Below, in pieces: positions 1-8,100 of a stretch of DNA of 50,160 nucleotides (the first letter of the stretch is position 1; every line of letters begins with the position of its first letter). The translations under genes were made by a program, and so were the position numbers. The notes under the pieces are model-generated. The model saw only the letters and a list, made by a program, of their open reading frames with translations, did not search any database and was not told the origin of the DNA. The stretch is from an uncultured Erwinia sp. (lineage in GTDB: Bacteria; Pseudomonadota; Gammaproteobacteria; Enterobacterales; Enterobacteriaceae): the NCBI GenBank assembly GCA_946221915.1, contig CAMIKG010000035.1, positions 1 to 50,160 on the forward strand. Reading direction: 5' to 3'.

Positions 1-45
1 CCCATACAATGGGGGAGGGCTGGGGAGGGGGAGCAAACGACGCCT
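1..45. repeat. G-rich palindromic dispersed repeat, copy 1 (partial)
   Basis: The window opens inside a short element with the pattern CCCAT-n4-ATGGGGGAGG followed by a run of GGGA/GGGG and GAGCAAA. The same pattern recurs at 25307-25346 and 25406-25448, with an inverted relative at 25468-25504. It lies outside genes, downstream of purT, as expected for a REP-like intergenic repeat. The family is not one I can name. Confidence 0.6.
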
Positions 46-125
46 GACCTTCTCCCCGCAAACACCCCCGCACACGAGAAAAGCCCGCCATTAGCTATCC
101 CGCCGCAGGAAAGCGTCGCCCGGCA

Positions 126-1304
126 TTAACCGCTGACTTTCACCCCACCGGCACAGGCAATCGCGCGCTCCACCGCCTGCTCAACCGTCTCCGCCGTTGC
201 CAGCGCAACACCCAGACGACGCTGACCACGGATCTCAGGCTTACCAAACAGACGCAGCTGCAGACCGGCGCCCAGCACCGCTGGCACACCGCCGAACTGC
301 ACGTTATCGCTGTTCAGCTCTGGCAGAATCACCGCCGATGCCGCCGGGCCATACTGACGAATACTGCCGACCGGCAGGCCAAGGAATGCGCGCACATGCA
401 GCGCGAACTCAGACAGATCCTGCGAGATCAGCGTCACCATGCCGGTATCATGCGGACGAGGCGACACTTCACTGAACACCACTTCATCACCACACACGAA
501 CAGCTCGACGCCAAACAAACCATGGCCGCCCAGTGCGCTAACCACTTTCTGCGCGATATCCTGCGCACGCTGTAACGCCAGATCGCTCATCTGCTGCGGC
601 TGCCACGATTCGCGGTAATCGCCATCTTCCTGACGGTGGCCGATTGGCGCACAGAAGTGAATGCCGTCAGCGGCGCTGATGGTCAGCAGGGTAATTTCAA
701 AATCAAACTTCACCACGCCCTCAACGATTACCCGACCGGCGCCCGCACGGCCACCCTGTTGCGCGTAATCCCAGGCGTGATCCAGCTGTGCAGCATCACG
801 GATAAAACTCTGGCCTTTGCCGGAAGAACTCATCACGGGCTTCACGATGCACGGGAAACCAATTTCATCGGCCGCCTGCAGGAACGCTTCTTTGCTGTCG
901 GCGAACTGGTAGGTGGAAGTGGGCAGCGCCAGCTCTTCCGCCGCCAGACGGCGAATGCCTTCGCGGTTCATGGTCAGACGCGCGGCGCGGGCGGTTGGCA
1001 CCACGCGCTGGCCCTGTTTTTCCAGCTCGATCAGCATATCGGTGGCAATTGCTTCGATTTCTGGCACGATATAGTCAGGACGCTCTTGTGCCACCAGCGC
1101 TTTCAGCGCTTCGCCATCCAGCATATTGATCACATGGCTGCGGTGCGCCACATGCATCGCCGGGGCATCGGCATAGCGGTCAACGGCAATTACTTCTACG
1201 CCTAAACGCTGGCATTCAATCGCCACTTCTTTGCCCAGTTCACCTGAACCTAACAGCATTACGCGGGTTGCGGCAGGGCGCAGGGCGGTTCCAAGAGTCG
1301 TCAT
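126..1304 (-). CDS. purT: Formate-dependent phosphoribosylglycinamide formyltransferase 2 (PurT)
   Basis: PurT converts GAR to formyl-GAR using formate and ATP, the folate-independent route for the third step of purine synthesis in the cytosol. The protein is 392 residues, the E. coli length, and nearly collinear with it: N-terminal nucleotide-binding segment (VMLLGSGELGKEVAIE), ATP-grasp domain with IVKPVMSSSGKGQ, and the metal/ATP-binding region FGVELFVCGDEVVFSEVSPR. The frame is open 21 codons further upstream, but the family start is MTTLGTALRPAATRV at 1304, preceded by an AGG-type ribosome site. A PurR box lies just upstream, so repression by purines is expected. It is divergent from yebG. 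Confidence 0.97.
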   Translation of the reverse strand: MTTLGTALRPAATRVMLLGSGELGKEVAIECQRLGVEVIAVDRYADAPAMHVAHRSHVINMLDGEALKALVAQERPDYIVPEIEAIATDMLIELEKQGQRVVPTARAARLTMNREGIRRLAAEELALPTSTYQFADSKEAFLQAADEIGFPCIVKPVMSSSGKGQSFIRDAAQLDHAWDYAQQGGRAGAGRVIVEGVVKFDFEITLLTISAADGIHFCAPIGHRQEDGDYRESWQPQQMSDLALQRAQDIAQKVVSALGGHGLFGVELFVCGDEVVFSEVSPRPHDTGMVTLISQDLSEFALHVRAFLGLPVGSIRQYGPAASAVILPELNSDNVQFGGVPAVLGAGLQLRLFGKPEIRGQRRLGVALATAETVEQAVERAIACAGGVKVSG

Positions 1305-1345
1305 AATAGCTACCTGAATTGATGATAAAATCGCGCGCAGTATAA

Positions 1346-1361
1346 ACGAAAACGTTTGCGC
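1346..1361 (-). promoter_or_regulatory. PurR operator upstream of purT
   Basis: Read on the minus strand the 16 bases are GCGCAAACGTTTTCGT, matching the PurR consensus ANGCAANCGNTTNCNT at every fixed position but the first. A TATACT -10 hexamer follows at 1344-1339, so the operator overlaps the promoter. The site is seen; its function is inferred from known PurR control of purine genes. Confidence 0.8.
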
Positions 1362-1407
1362 GGGCATCTGCTTTGCCCGCTTGCCGGTAAAAAAAATGGC
1401 TGATATA

Positions 1408-1423
1408 CTGGATATAAATACAG
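1408..1423 (+). promoter_or_regulatory. LexA (SOS) box upstream of yebG
   Basis: CTG-GATATAAATA-CAG fits the LexA consensus CTG-N10-CAG with an AT-rich centre. It ends 18 bases before the yebG start codon. E. coli yebG is a known SOS gene with a LexA box in the same place. Confidence 0.88.
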
Positions 1424-1441
1424 TTAAAAGAGGCTGAGATC

Positions 1442-1756
1442 ATGGCTGTTGAAGTAAAATATGTGGTGGTGAGAAAAGGTGAGGAAAAGATGACCTTTGT
1501 CAGCAAAAAAGATGCGGATGCTTACGACAAACTGCTGGATATGGCGGAAGTCTTCTCCGACTGGCTGGGCGCCAGCGCCATCGGTCTGGAAGAAGAGCAG
1601 CTGGAAGCGCTGGGCATGTATCTCGCGGAAAATAAAGACAGCGTGCAGCATATTCTGCGCACCAGCAAAATGCCGGAAGCAGCAGAATCCACCGCCAGCA
1701 GTGATGAAGGCGAACAAGATGACGCCAAACCAGTACGTGCGGTGAAAGTCGCCTGA
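1442..1756 (+). CDS. yebG: DNA damage-inducible protein YebG
   Basis: A 104-residue protein whose first half is nearly the same as E. coli YebG (AVEVKYVVVRKGEEKM, FVSKKDADAYDK). The C-terminal part is acidic and more variable, and slightly longer than the 96-residue E. coli protein. YebG is an SOS-induced protein of poorly defined biochemical role. A LexA box ends 18 bases upstream, and a GAGGCTGAGATC leader supplies the ribosome site. A hairpin terminator follows, so it appears to be a single-gene transcript. In E. coli yebF lies between yebG and yebE; here it is absent. Confidence 0.95.
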   Translation: MAVEVKYVVVRKGEEKMTFVSKKDADAYDKLLDMAEVFSDWLGASAIGLEEEQLEALGMYLAENKDSVQHILRTSKMPEAAESTASSDEGEQDDAKPVRAVKVA

Positions 1757-1766
1757 TCATCTCCTG

Positions 1767-1795
1767 CGGGTCACCTCCCGGTGACCCGTTATTTT
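1767..1795 (+). terminator. Intrinsic terminator after yebG
   Basis: A perfect 9-bp stem CGGGTCACC/GGTGACCCG with a TCCC loop is followed by TTATTTT. Confidence 0.85.
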
Positions 1796-1875
1796 CCCGT
1801 CTTTTCTTCTGCTTACGCTTCTTGACGTCTGTTGCTCTACTCTGAACTCCTCTCTGAGTGACAGAAGGAAAAGCG

Positions 1876-2532
1876 ATGAACAACTGGCTGCAGCAAATTC
1901 AATCCGTTTTAGGCAACAGCAAAAGTCACGGTAAAAGTGGTGGCGAAGGTCTCAGCAAGATGCTGGCGCCCGGTGCGCTGGGTGGTCTGGCGGGATTACT
2001 GATTGCCAGCAAATCATCACGTAACCTGCTGGCGAAGTATGGCAAAAACGCCCTGATTATCGGTGGCGGAGCAGCCGCAGGCGCGGTGCTGTGGAATAAA
2101 TACAAACAGCGCGTCAGCGAAACCCATAAAGACGAACCGCAGTTTGGTCACAGCGAAACCCCGGTGGATGCGCGTGCGGCACGTCTGATCACTGCGCTGG
2201 TGTTTGCCGCGAAAAGCGATGGTCATATCGATCAGCAGGAGCGCCAGGCCATTGAGCAGAATGTGCACCAGCTCGGCGTAGGCGTGCAGGGCGAAAAACT
2301 GATCCAGCAAGCCATTGACCAGCCGCTTGACCCGCAGCTGCTGGCGCGCGATATCCGTAATGAAGAGGAGGCGCTGGAACTCTACTTCCTCAGCAACGCG
2401 GTGATTGATGTCGACCACTTTATGGAGCGCAGCTACCTGCAGGCGCTCGGCGACGCGCTGAAGATCCCGCAGGATGTGCGCGACGATATTGCGCGCGATA
2501 TCCGCGATGAGAAGCAAAAGTTACCCGCCTGA
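1876..2532 (+). CDS. yebE: Inner-membrane protein YebE, DUF533/TerB-like
   Basis: A 218-residue protein, close in length and sequence to E. coli YebE (219). It has a glycine/alanine-rich N-terminal region with one membrane-like stretch (LGGLAGLLIASKSSR and the GGGAAAGAVLW segment), then a soluble helical domain of TerB type with FAAKSDGHIDQQER and the conserved end FMERSYLQALGDALKIP. The start at 1876 is preceded by AGAAGGAAAAGCG; the frame is open six codons upstream but without a better ribosome site. Family function is not established. It ends in a strong terminator. Confidence 0.93.
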   Translation: MNNWLQQIQSVLGNSKSHGKSGGEGLSKMLAPGALGGLAGLLIASKSSRNLLAKYGKNALIIGGGAAAGAVLWNKYKQRVSETHKDEPQFGHSETPVDARAARLITALVFAAKSDGHIDQQERQAIEQNVHQLGVGVQGEKLIQQAIDQPLDPQLLARDIRNEEEALELYFLSNAVIDVDHFMERSYLQALGDALKIPQDVRDDIARDIRDEKQKLPA

Positions 2533-2541
2533 TTATCCCGT

Positions 2542-2573
2542 GGGCCGGAAAAATCCGGCCCGTCTGTTTTTTT
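2542..2573 (+). terminator. Intrinsic terminator after yebE
   Basis: GGGCCGGA and TCCGGCCC form a perfect 8-bp stem around AAAA, followed by GTCTG and a seven-T run. Confidence 0.92.
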
Positions 2574-2660
2574 CTGTTATTTTCTTGTGGTTTACCGCTT
2601 GGCAATCATGCGCACAGATGCCAACCTTAACACTATGACTCACAACGGTGTTAATGTGCT

Positions 2661-4724
2661 ATGACCCCTCCTGAAGCCAAAAAAATCCCTCATATCATGA
2701 CCCTGCATGGCGACACGCGTCAGGATGACTACTACTGGCTGCGTGATGACGATCGCGAAGATACGGCGGTGCTCGACTATCTGCATGCCGAAAATGACTA
2801 CGGCAAGCGGGTGATGGACTCGCAGAAAGCGCTGCAGGAAACGTTGCTGAAAGAGATGATCGACCGCATCCCGCCGCAGGATCACTCGGTGCCGTATGTG
2901 AAAAATGGTTTCCGCTATCAGCGGCGTTATGAGAATGGCAATGAATACGCCATTTACACCCGCCAGCCCGCTGACAGCGAGACGCCGGAGGAGTGGGAGA
3001 CGCTGCTGGATGGCAATCAGCGCGCCTCGCACAGTGAGTTCTATACGCTCGGCGCGCTGGATATCAGCCCCGACAACAACATTATGGCGCTGGCGGAAGA
3101 TTTCCTCTCGCGGCGCATCTACGGCATCCGCTTTCGCGATCTCAGCACCGGTAAATGGTATCCGGAGGTGCTGGAAGATGTCTCCGCCAGCTTCGCCTGG
3201 GCCAATGACTCACGCACGCTGTACTACGTGCGCAAGCATAAAAAGACACTGCTGCCGTATCAGGTATGGCGCCACACCATCGGCGAACCGCAGAGTGCCG
3301 ATCGGCTGGTGTATGAAGAGCAGGACGACACTTTCTACGTCAGCGTGCATAAAACCACCTCGGAACACTTTATTCTGATCGCGCTGAACAGCACCACCAC
3401 CAGTGAAGTTCTGCTGCTTGACGCCGAATATGCCGAAGCGCAGCCGCAGGTATTCTGCCCGCGGCGCAAAGATCACGAATACAGCCTCGATCACTACAAT
3501 CACCATTTTTATGTACGTTCGAACCACGAAGGCAAAAACTTCGCCCTGTATCGCACCAACTATTTTGATATCGCGCGCTGGGAAACGCTGATCGCGCCGC
3601 GCGACCATATCGTACTGGAGGATTTCCAGCTGTTCCGCGACTGGCTGGTGGTGGAGGAGCGTCAGCGCGGGCTGACCAGCCTGCGCCATATCGACCAGCG
3701 CAGCGGCGAGAGCTTTGGCATCGCCTTTGACGATCCCGCCTATGTCACCTGGCTGTCGTATAACCCGACGCCGGAAACCAGCAAACTGCGCTATGGCTAC
3801 TCATCGATGACCACGCCCTCGACGCTGTTTGAGCTGGATATGGACAGCGGCGAACGTCAGGTGCTGAAGCAGTCGGAAGTGAAAGGTTTTGATGCCAGCC
3901 ATTACCGCAGCGAACATCTTTGGATCAAAGCGCGTGATGGCGTCAAAGTGCCGGTGTCGCTGGTGTGGCATCGCGACCACTATCAGCCAGGTAAAAATCC
4001 GCTGCTGGTGTATGGCTATGGTTCTTACGGCAGCAGCATGGACGCCGACTTTAGCGGCAGCCGCCTGAGCCTGCTCGACCGTGGTTTTGTCTATGCCATC
4101 GCCCATATTCGCGGCGGCGGCGAGCTGGGCCAGCAGTGGTATGACGATGGACGTCTGCTGAATAAGCTCAACACCTTCAATGACTATATTGATGTCACCG
4201 AAGCCTTGCTGGAGCAGGGCTATGGCAACCGGCAGCGCGTCTATGCCATGGGTGGCAGTGCGGGCGGCCTGCTGATGGGCGCGGTGATTAACCGTGCGCC
4301 GCAACTGTTCCACGGCGTGGTGGCGCAGGTGCCGTTTGTCGATGTGGTCACCACCATGCTGGATGAGTCGATTCCGCTGACCACCGGCGAGTACGATGAG
4401 TGGGGCAACCCGGCGGACGCGGAGTACTATCACTACATCAAACAGTACAGCCCGTACGATAATGTGCAGGCGCAGGCGTATCCGCATCTGCTGGTGACCA
4501 CCGGGCTGCATGATTCCCAGGTGCAATACTGGGAACCGGCGAAGTGGGTGGCGAAACTGCGTGAACTGAAAACCGACGACAACTTACTGCTGCTGTGTAC
4601 CGATATGGATTCCGGTCATGGCGGTAAGTCCGGGCGCTTTAAAGCATATGAAGGAGTGGCGCTGGAGTTCGCGTTTGTGATTGGTCTGGCGCAGGAGACG
4701 CTTAACAAGGCCAGTGCACTGTAA
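2661..4724 (+). CDS. ptrB: Protease II (oligopeptidase B)
   Basis: A cytosolic S9-family serine oligopeptidase that cleaves short peptides after Arg and Lys. The protein is 687 residues (E. coli 686). The N-terminal beta-propeller spans about residues 1-400 and the alpha/beta hydrolase domain follows. The nucleophile Ser533 sits in GGSAGG; Asp618 (TGLHDSQV) and His653 (SGHGG) complete the triad. GSYG and HIRGGGELG line the oxyanion region. The start at 2661 gives the family N-terminus (TPPEAKKIPHIM). It converges on exoX, as in E. coli. Confidence 0.97.
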   Translation: MTPPEAKKIPHIMTLHGDTRQDDYYWLRDDDREDTAVLDYLHAENDYGKRVMDSQKALQETLLKEMIDRIPPQDHSVPYVKNGFRYQRRYENGNEYAIYTRQPADSETPEEWETLLDGNQRASHSEFYTLGALDISPDNNIMALAEDFLSRRIYGIRFRDLSTGKWYPEVLEDVSASFAWANDSRTLYYVRKHKKTLLPYQVWRHTIGEPQSADRLVYEEQDDTFYVSVHKTTSEHFILIALNSTTTSEVLLLDAEYAEAQPQVFCPRRKDHEYSLDHYNHHFYVRSNHEGKNFALYRTNYFDIARWETLIAPRDHIVLEDFQLFRDWLVVEERQRGLTSLRHIDQRSGESFGIAFDDPAYVTWLSYNPTPETSKLRYGYSSMTTPSTLFELDMDSGERQVLKQSEVKGFDASHYRSEHLWIKARDGVKVPVSLVWHRDHYQPGKNPLLVYGYGSYGSSMDADFSGSRLSLLDRGFVYAIAHIRGGGELGQQWYDDGRLLNKLNTFNDYIDVTEALLEQGYGNRQRVYAMGGSAGGLLMGAVINRAPQLFHGVVAQVPFVDVVTTMLDESIPLTTGEYDEWGNPADAEYYHYIKQYSPYDNVQAQAYPHLLVTTGLHDSQVQYWEPAKWVAKLRELKTDDNLLLLCTDMDSGHGGKSGRFKAYEGVALEFAFVIGLAQETLNKASAL

Positions 4725-4738
4725 CCCGCCTGATATCA

Positions 4739-4770
4739 GTTCTGTGCGCGCATCAGGATGCGCACAGAAC
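4739..4770. terminator. Hairpin between convergent ptrB and exoX
   Basis: A perfect 11-bp inverted repeat GTTCTGTGCGC/GCGCACAGAAC with a 10-base loop. It lies between two genes that end facing each other. No long T run follows on either side, so termination is inferred from position and stem strength. Confidence 0.6.
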
Positions 4771-4781
4771 CGCTCGTGGTA

Positions 4782-5441
4782 TCAGACGTCGAGATGGCGC
4801 TGCATCGCGCTGCGCAGACCAGCGTCCAGATCCGGGATATTGCTCAGCATCCACTGCAGATAGCCTGGGTCGCGTTTCGCCACATCGGCGATTTTACGCC
4901 CGCGATACTTACCAAACGGGAAGGTATCGCCATTCTGTTTTCCCTGCATCTGCTCTGCCATCTGCAGCGCGTCCCAGCCTGAGGTCTCCATAATGCGGAT
5001 CAGCAGGGCAGCGGTAACATAGCAGTCGTACAGTGCGCGGTGGGCATGCAAACCGGCGGGCGGTGTCACCTCTAACCGCAGACTTTCACGCAGCGCCTGG
5101 TTGCCGTATTTCAGCCCCGGCCACAACGTGCGCGCCAGCTTCATGGTGCAAATCCATTCGCCGGACATCGGCGGCAGCATACGGCGGTCAAAACTGGCGT
5201 TATGCGCCACATAGTATGCGCTGCCCTGATAGCGGCCGATGGTCTCTTCAATCGGCGGCTGATGGCGCACCATTGCTTCGGTGATGCGGTGCACCGCCAT
5301 CGCCTGACGGCTGATAGGACGGTCCGGGCACACCAGGTCGCTCATCGGATTGACGATCTGACCATCGATCACATCCACCGAGGCGATTTCAACAATTCCG
5401 CCCTGCAAACCGCAGGTTTCGGTATCAATGACACGCAGCAT
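4782..5441 (-). CDS. exoX: Exodeoxyribonuclease X
   Basis: A 219-residue DEDDh-family 3'-5' exonuclease (E. coli 220). ExoI motif DTETCG at the N-terminus gives the first acidic pair (Asp6, Glu8). ExoII is YVAHNASFDRRML, and the ExoIII region HRALYDCYVTA supplies the catalytic His and last Asp. ExoX acts in mismatch repair and UV-damage repair on single-stranded DNA. It lies 16 bases downstream of holE on the same strand, so the two are probably cotranscribed. A conserved C-terminal FPFGKYRGRKI segment is also present. Confidence 0.96.
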   Translation of the reverse strand: MLRVIDTETCGLQGGIVEIASVDVIDGQIVNPMSDLVCPDRPISRQAMAVHRITEAMVRHQPPIEETIGRYQGSAYYVAHNASFDRRMLPPMSGEWICTMKLARTLWPGLKYGNQALRESLRLEVTPPAGLHAHRALYDCYVTAALLIRIMETSGWDALQMAEQMQGKQNGDTFPFGKYRGRKIADVAKRDPGYLQWMLSNIPDLDAGLRSAMQRHLDV

Positions 5442-5457
5442 AATTTACCTGACCGCC

Positions 5458-5688
5458 TTATTTTTGCTTCGGTTCGTATGGTAAACGCGACAGACCCAGC
5501 GAGGCCTGACGGTGGTGCTGCAGACGCTGACGGAACCAGTCGCGCAGCGCTTCGGGCTGTTCACGCTCTACCAGATCGGCGACCACGGGCATATTGTAGC
5601 GCTCTTTAAACGCCACGCCGGCAGCGGCCAGATCGACATTCACCTTATCTTTCTCTTCTTTTGGCAGGGTCGCCAGATTGTTTGTCAT
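5458..5688 (-). CDS. holE: DNA polymerase III theta subunit
   Basis: A 76-residue protein, the exact family length. The core KVNVDLAAAGVAFKERYNMP and end LSRLPYEPK are near identical to E. coli HolE. Theta binds the epsilon proofreading subunit and stabilises the polymerase III core. The frame is open far upstream, but the family start at 5688 is preceded by AGGAGAATGGC. It is followed by exoX, itself an exonuclease of the same fold as epsilon. Confidence 0.95.
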   Translation of the reverse strand: MTNNLATLPKEEKDKVNVDLAAAGVAFKERYNMPVVADLVEREQPEALRDWFRQRLQHHRQASLGLSRLPYEPKQK

Positions 5689-5878
5689 GCCATTCTCCTG
5701 TAACTCTGCGGCAAAAGTAATGCACTCGGGCGGGATTGGCAAGCAACAGCACACATGATCACCCCGATCGCCTCGACAGTGCGGCACGCGCGGAGTATTC
5801 TGCCTGCCATCATGGCACGTCCTGTCTGCGGATAGACAGCAAACCACAGGGGAAGACCGCTTCAGCGTGAAGTAGCCG

Positions 5879-6757
5879 ATGTCGTTAAGTACCTTATTTA
5901 TTGTCTGCCGCTGGCTGCATTTTGCCGCGGTGATGCTGCTGGCGGGAAGCGCGTTCTACAGCGCCTTGCTGGCGCCGAAACGTTATCGCGCCAGGCTGGC
6001 GCAGCGACTGCAGCCGCTGCTGCTGGTCAGCAGCGTGACGGCACTGCTGAGCGCGCTGGCGCTGCTGGCGGTGCAGACCGGGCTGATGAGCGGCGACTGG
6101 CGTAATATCGCCGATGCCGATACCTGGCAGGCGGTGCTGGGCACGGGTTTTGGCGTGGCCTGGCGCTGGCAGATCATTCTGCCGCTGGTGGCCTGTGGTG
6201 CGTTTCTGCTGCGCGGCCTGCCACGGCAGCAACTGTTGCTGGCGGCGGGGCTTGCGCAATTGTGCGGGATGGCGTTTGTCGGCCACGCCGCGATGCTCGA
6301 TGGCTGGCCGGGCGCACTGCAACGCGCCAATCATGCCCTGCATTTGGTTGCCTGCGCCTTCTGGGTGGGCGGTCTGCCGCCGCTGCTGTTACTGATGGCT
6401 GATGCGCGTGTGATTACCCTGCGTACTGACGCTATCCGCGCCATGATGCGTTTTTCGCGCTATGGTCATCTGGCGGTTGCGCTGGTGATTATCAGCGGTA
6501 TCATCAACTCGCTGATCATTCTCGGCTGGCCGCTGACCAGTTTCGCGCTCTACAGCCAGCTGCTGCTGGCAAAATGCGTGCTGGTGGCAGGGATGGTGCT
6601 GATTGCGCTGTTTAATCGTTACTGGCTGGTGCCGCGCTTTCGTCAGGCGGGCGCGCAGACGCAGCAGGCATTTGTGCGCATGACCCAGCTGGAAATCGTG
6701 CTGAGTATTGTGGTGTTGCTGCTGGTCAGCATCTTTGCCACCCTGGCGCCGTCATAA
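5879..6757 (+). CDS. copD: Copper homeostasis membrane protein CopD (YebZ)
   Basis: A 292-residue CopD-family inner-membrane protein with about eight hydrophobic helices. Conserved CopD signs include LHFAAVMLLAG near the N-terminus, HAAMLDG, NHALHLVACAFWVGG and a central RFSRYGHLAV; the histidines are the likely copper ligands. In E. coli the order is copC (yobA)-copD (yebZ)-yebY. Here only 190 bases separate holE from copD and no copC frame is present, so copD opens the operon. yebY follows 51 bases downstream. Confidence 0.88.
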   Translation: MSLSTLFIVCRWLHFAAVMLLAGSAFYSALLAPKRYRARLAQRLQPLLLVSSVTALLSALALLAVQTGLMSGDWRNIADADTWQAVLGTGFGVAWRWQIILPLVACGAFLLRGLPRQQLLLAAGLAQLCGMAFVGHAAMLDGWPGALQRANHALHLVACAFWVGGLPPLLLLMADARVITLRTDAIRAMMRFSRYGHLAVALVIISGIINSLIILGWPLTSFALYSQLLLAKCVLVAGMVLIALFNRYWLVPRFRQAGAQTQQAFVRMTQLEIVLSIVVLLLVSIFATLAPS

Positions 6758-6808
6758 TCTGTTTTGCGTCCGACGGTTCGGACGCGTGGAAGGAAATCAG
6801 GAAATTCG

Positions 6809-7150
6809 ATGAAAAAACTGGTCTGTTTACTGCTCGCGATGGGCATCAGCAGCAGCGCATTTGCTGCGTCACAAATTATCACCGTCAGCCGTTTTGAGAT
6901 TGGCAAAGAGAAATGGGCGTTTAACCGCGAAGAAGTGATGCTGACCTGTGCGGCGAATGGCGCACTGTTCGCGATTAACCCAAGCACGCTGGTGCAGTAT
7001 CCGCTGGATGATAAAGCCACGCAGATGATGAACAGCAAGCAGGTCAATGCGGTGCCGATTACGATTATCCAGATTGATGACCCGAAAAATCCTGGGCAGA
7101 AGATGAGCCTCGCGCCGTTTATTGAGCGCGCGAAAAAACTGTGTAGCTAA
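6809..7150 (+). CDS. yebY: Secreted protein YebY (DUF2511)
   Basis: A 113-residue periplasmic protein with a clean signal peptide (MKKLVCLLLAMGISSSAFA, cleavage before AS). The mature part matches E. coli YebY at ITVSRFEIGKEKWAFNREEV, INPSTLVQYPLDD and MSLAPFIERA. Two cysteines (LTCAANGAL and the C-terminal KLCS) could form a disulfide. It is coupled to copD, which suggests a role in copper handling, but no biochemical function is established. The start is set by AGGAAATTCG before ATG. Confidence 0.92.
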   Translation: MKKLVCLLLAMGISSSAFAASQIITVSRFEIGKEKWAFNREEVMLTCAANGALFAINPSTLVQYPLDDKATQMMNSKQVNAVPITIIQIDDPKNPGQKMSLAPFIERAKKLCS

Positions 7151-7328
7151 CGCTGGCGCAGAGCAGGGCGGTGCACTGGTGGGTGTGCTGCCTGTTTGGT
7201 TAGCTGTTTCCCCTCTCTGAGCGCAGCATCACGTCAGCGCCGATTTCGGATTTCTGCCAGAACGATCACAATGTTAACTTCTTTCATCTAAGCCGTTTAC
7301 CACTGGCTGGAAATCCCGCGCGCTTTGG

Positions 7329-7336
7329 CTACGCTT
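7329..7336 (+). promoter_or_regulatory. Sigma-S type -10 element of sdsR
   Basis: CTACGCTT fits the extended sigma-S -10 pattern CTAYRCTT and lies 7 bases before the expected SdsR 5' end. E. coli and Salmonella SdsR are strictly sigma-S dependent. Confidence 0.75.
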
Positions 7337-7342
7337 TAAAGG

Positions 7343-7442
7343 GCAAGGCGACATCGCCTGCATTAATGCCAACTTTTAGCGCACGGCTCCACAAGAGCCA
7401 TTTCCCTGGACCGAATATAGGAATCGTATTCGGTCTTTTTTT
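7343..7442 (+). ncRNA. sdsR: Small regulatory RNA SdsR (RyeB)
   Basis: The stretch matches enterobacterial SdsR as I remember it: 5' GCAAGGCGA, the conserved single-stranded core GCATTAATGCCAACTTTTAG, a GGCTC-GAGCC hairpin, and the terminator stem GACCGAATA/TATTCGGTC followed by seven T. SdsR is an Hfq-bound, stationary-phase small RNA that represses porin and repair mRNAs. It lies next to yebY as in E. coli, where pphA is the other neighbour. Here the other side opens into the variable region. An antisense RyeA/SraC transcript is expected from the family but cannot be defined from sequence. Confidence 0.95.
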
Positions 7443-7631
7443 GTTTACTATTCAGAAGCAGTGACTGAGATAAAATAAATTATCTGGCATCACTTTTGTT
7501 CTGCACGCTATTGATTTTGGCAGTCGTCGGCTGTGTTTTCTGGCCGTTCAGCATTCAGGGCGTACCTCAACCATTCATGGCTGGGGGCGGCCCTGGATGC
7601 TGCGCCTGATGACTCAGACTCGCATGTGTAT
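7443..7631. other. Intergenic remnant sequence after sdsR
   Basis: No complete gene is seen. A plus-strand frame from about 7476 to 7616 encodes a hydrophobic stretch (LLFCTLLILAVVGCVFWPF) followed by a short tail, but it has no ATG and no ribosome site. It could be a decayed small membrane protein. This is where E. coli-type synteny stops. Confidence 0.3.
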
Positions 7632-8012
7632 TTAGTTTTCGGAAATTTCGACAACTACTTTGTCAGGAGATGAGGTTGAATAGATCGAGAGAATATCTTT
7701 AGACTTGCTTGTTTTCCAGCACTCGGCAGAAGTGTCACATATGGGCTGCGGTTCATAGCCTTCTGATTTAAGATAGTCTCGTACCTTACTCATATCCGTA
7801 ACACCTTCAAACTGAATGCCATGAAAAGCCGACTGGGCATCATGGTTGCTTATATACTGAAACGTATAATTTTCCGAAATTCTTGGTATTTTCTTCAGTA
7901 TTTCCGGCGTGTAATACTCATACTCTAGTTCATCCTCTTGACTGTAATAAGCATTGCTTGCGAACTCCATCTTTACATAGGGCCATGCAAAAATACCGGC
8001 GACAGCAACCAC
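7632..8012 (-). CDS. Hypothetical small membrane-anchored protein
   Basis: I do not recognise this protein. It has an N-terminal hydrophobic anchor (VAVAGIFAWPYV) and then a polar, acidic extracytoplasmic part with YYSQEDELEYEYYTP and two cysteines (PICDTSAECWK). No ATG exists in frame; the listed start is a GTG inside the hydrophobic segment, and the frame runs upstream to an ATT after a stop at about 8053. The original start may be lost or non-canonical. It lies downstream of the ATPase gene on the same strand, and base composition is AT-rich like that operon. Its role is unknown. Confidence 0.5.
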   Translation of the reverse strand: MVAVAGIFAWPYVKMEFASNAYYSQEDELEYEYYTPEILKKIPRISENYTFQYISNHDAQSAFHGIQFEGVTDMSKVRDYLKSEGYEPQPICDTSAECWKTSKSKDILSIYSTSSPDKVVVEISEN

Positions 8013-8074
8013 AACGGCAACGCCTGGTATCTGAAGATGTGGTGAAATTTAAAAGATTTTCTTTGGAATAGATT

Positions 8075-8100
8075 ACAGCCTGCATTGCAGGCTGTTTTTT
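8075..8100 (+). terminator. Strong hairpin at the 3' end of the defence operon
   Basis: ACAGCCTGC/GCAGGCTGT forms a 9-bp stem with an ATT loop. The T run follows on the plus strand (8095-8100, then more T), so it would stop transcripts running into the operon antisense. On the minus strand the stem lies just past the ATPase stop codon but lacks a T run. Confidence 0.6.

Noticed and set aside
636..1205. Long open frame opposite purT
   Set aside because: It is antisense to a well-conserved gene and its peptide has no family features; GC-rich third positions keep such frames open.
8071..8100. Inverted repeat as the end of an insertion sequence
   Set aside because: It forms a short-loop hairpin with a T run and has no partner repeat or transposase; a terminator explains it better.
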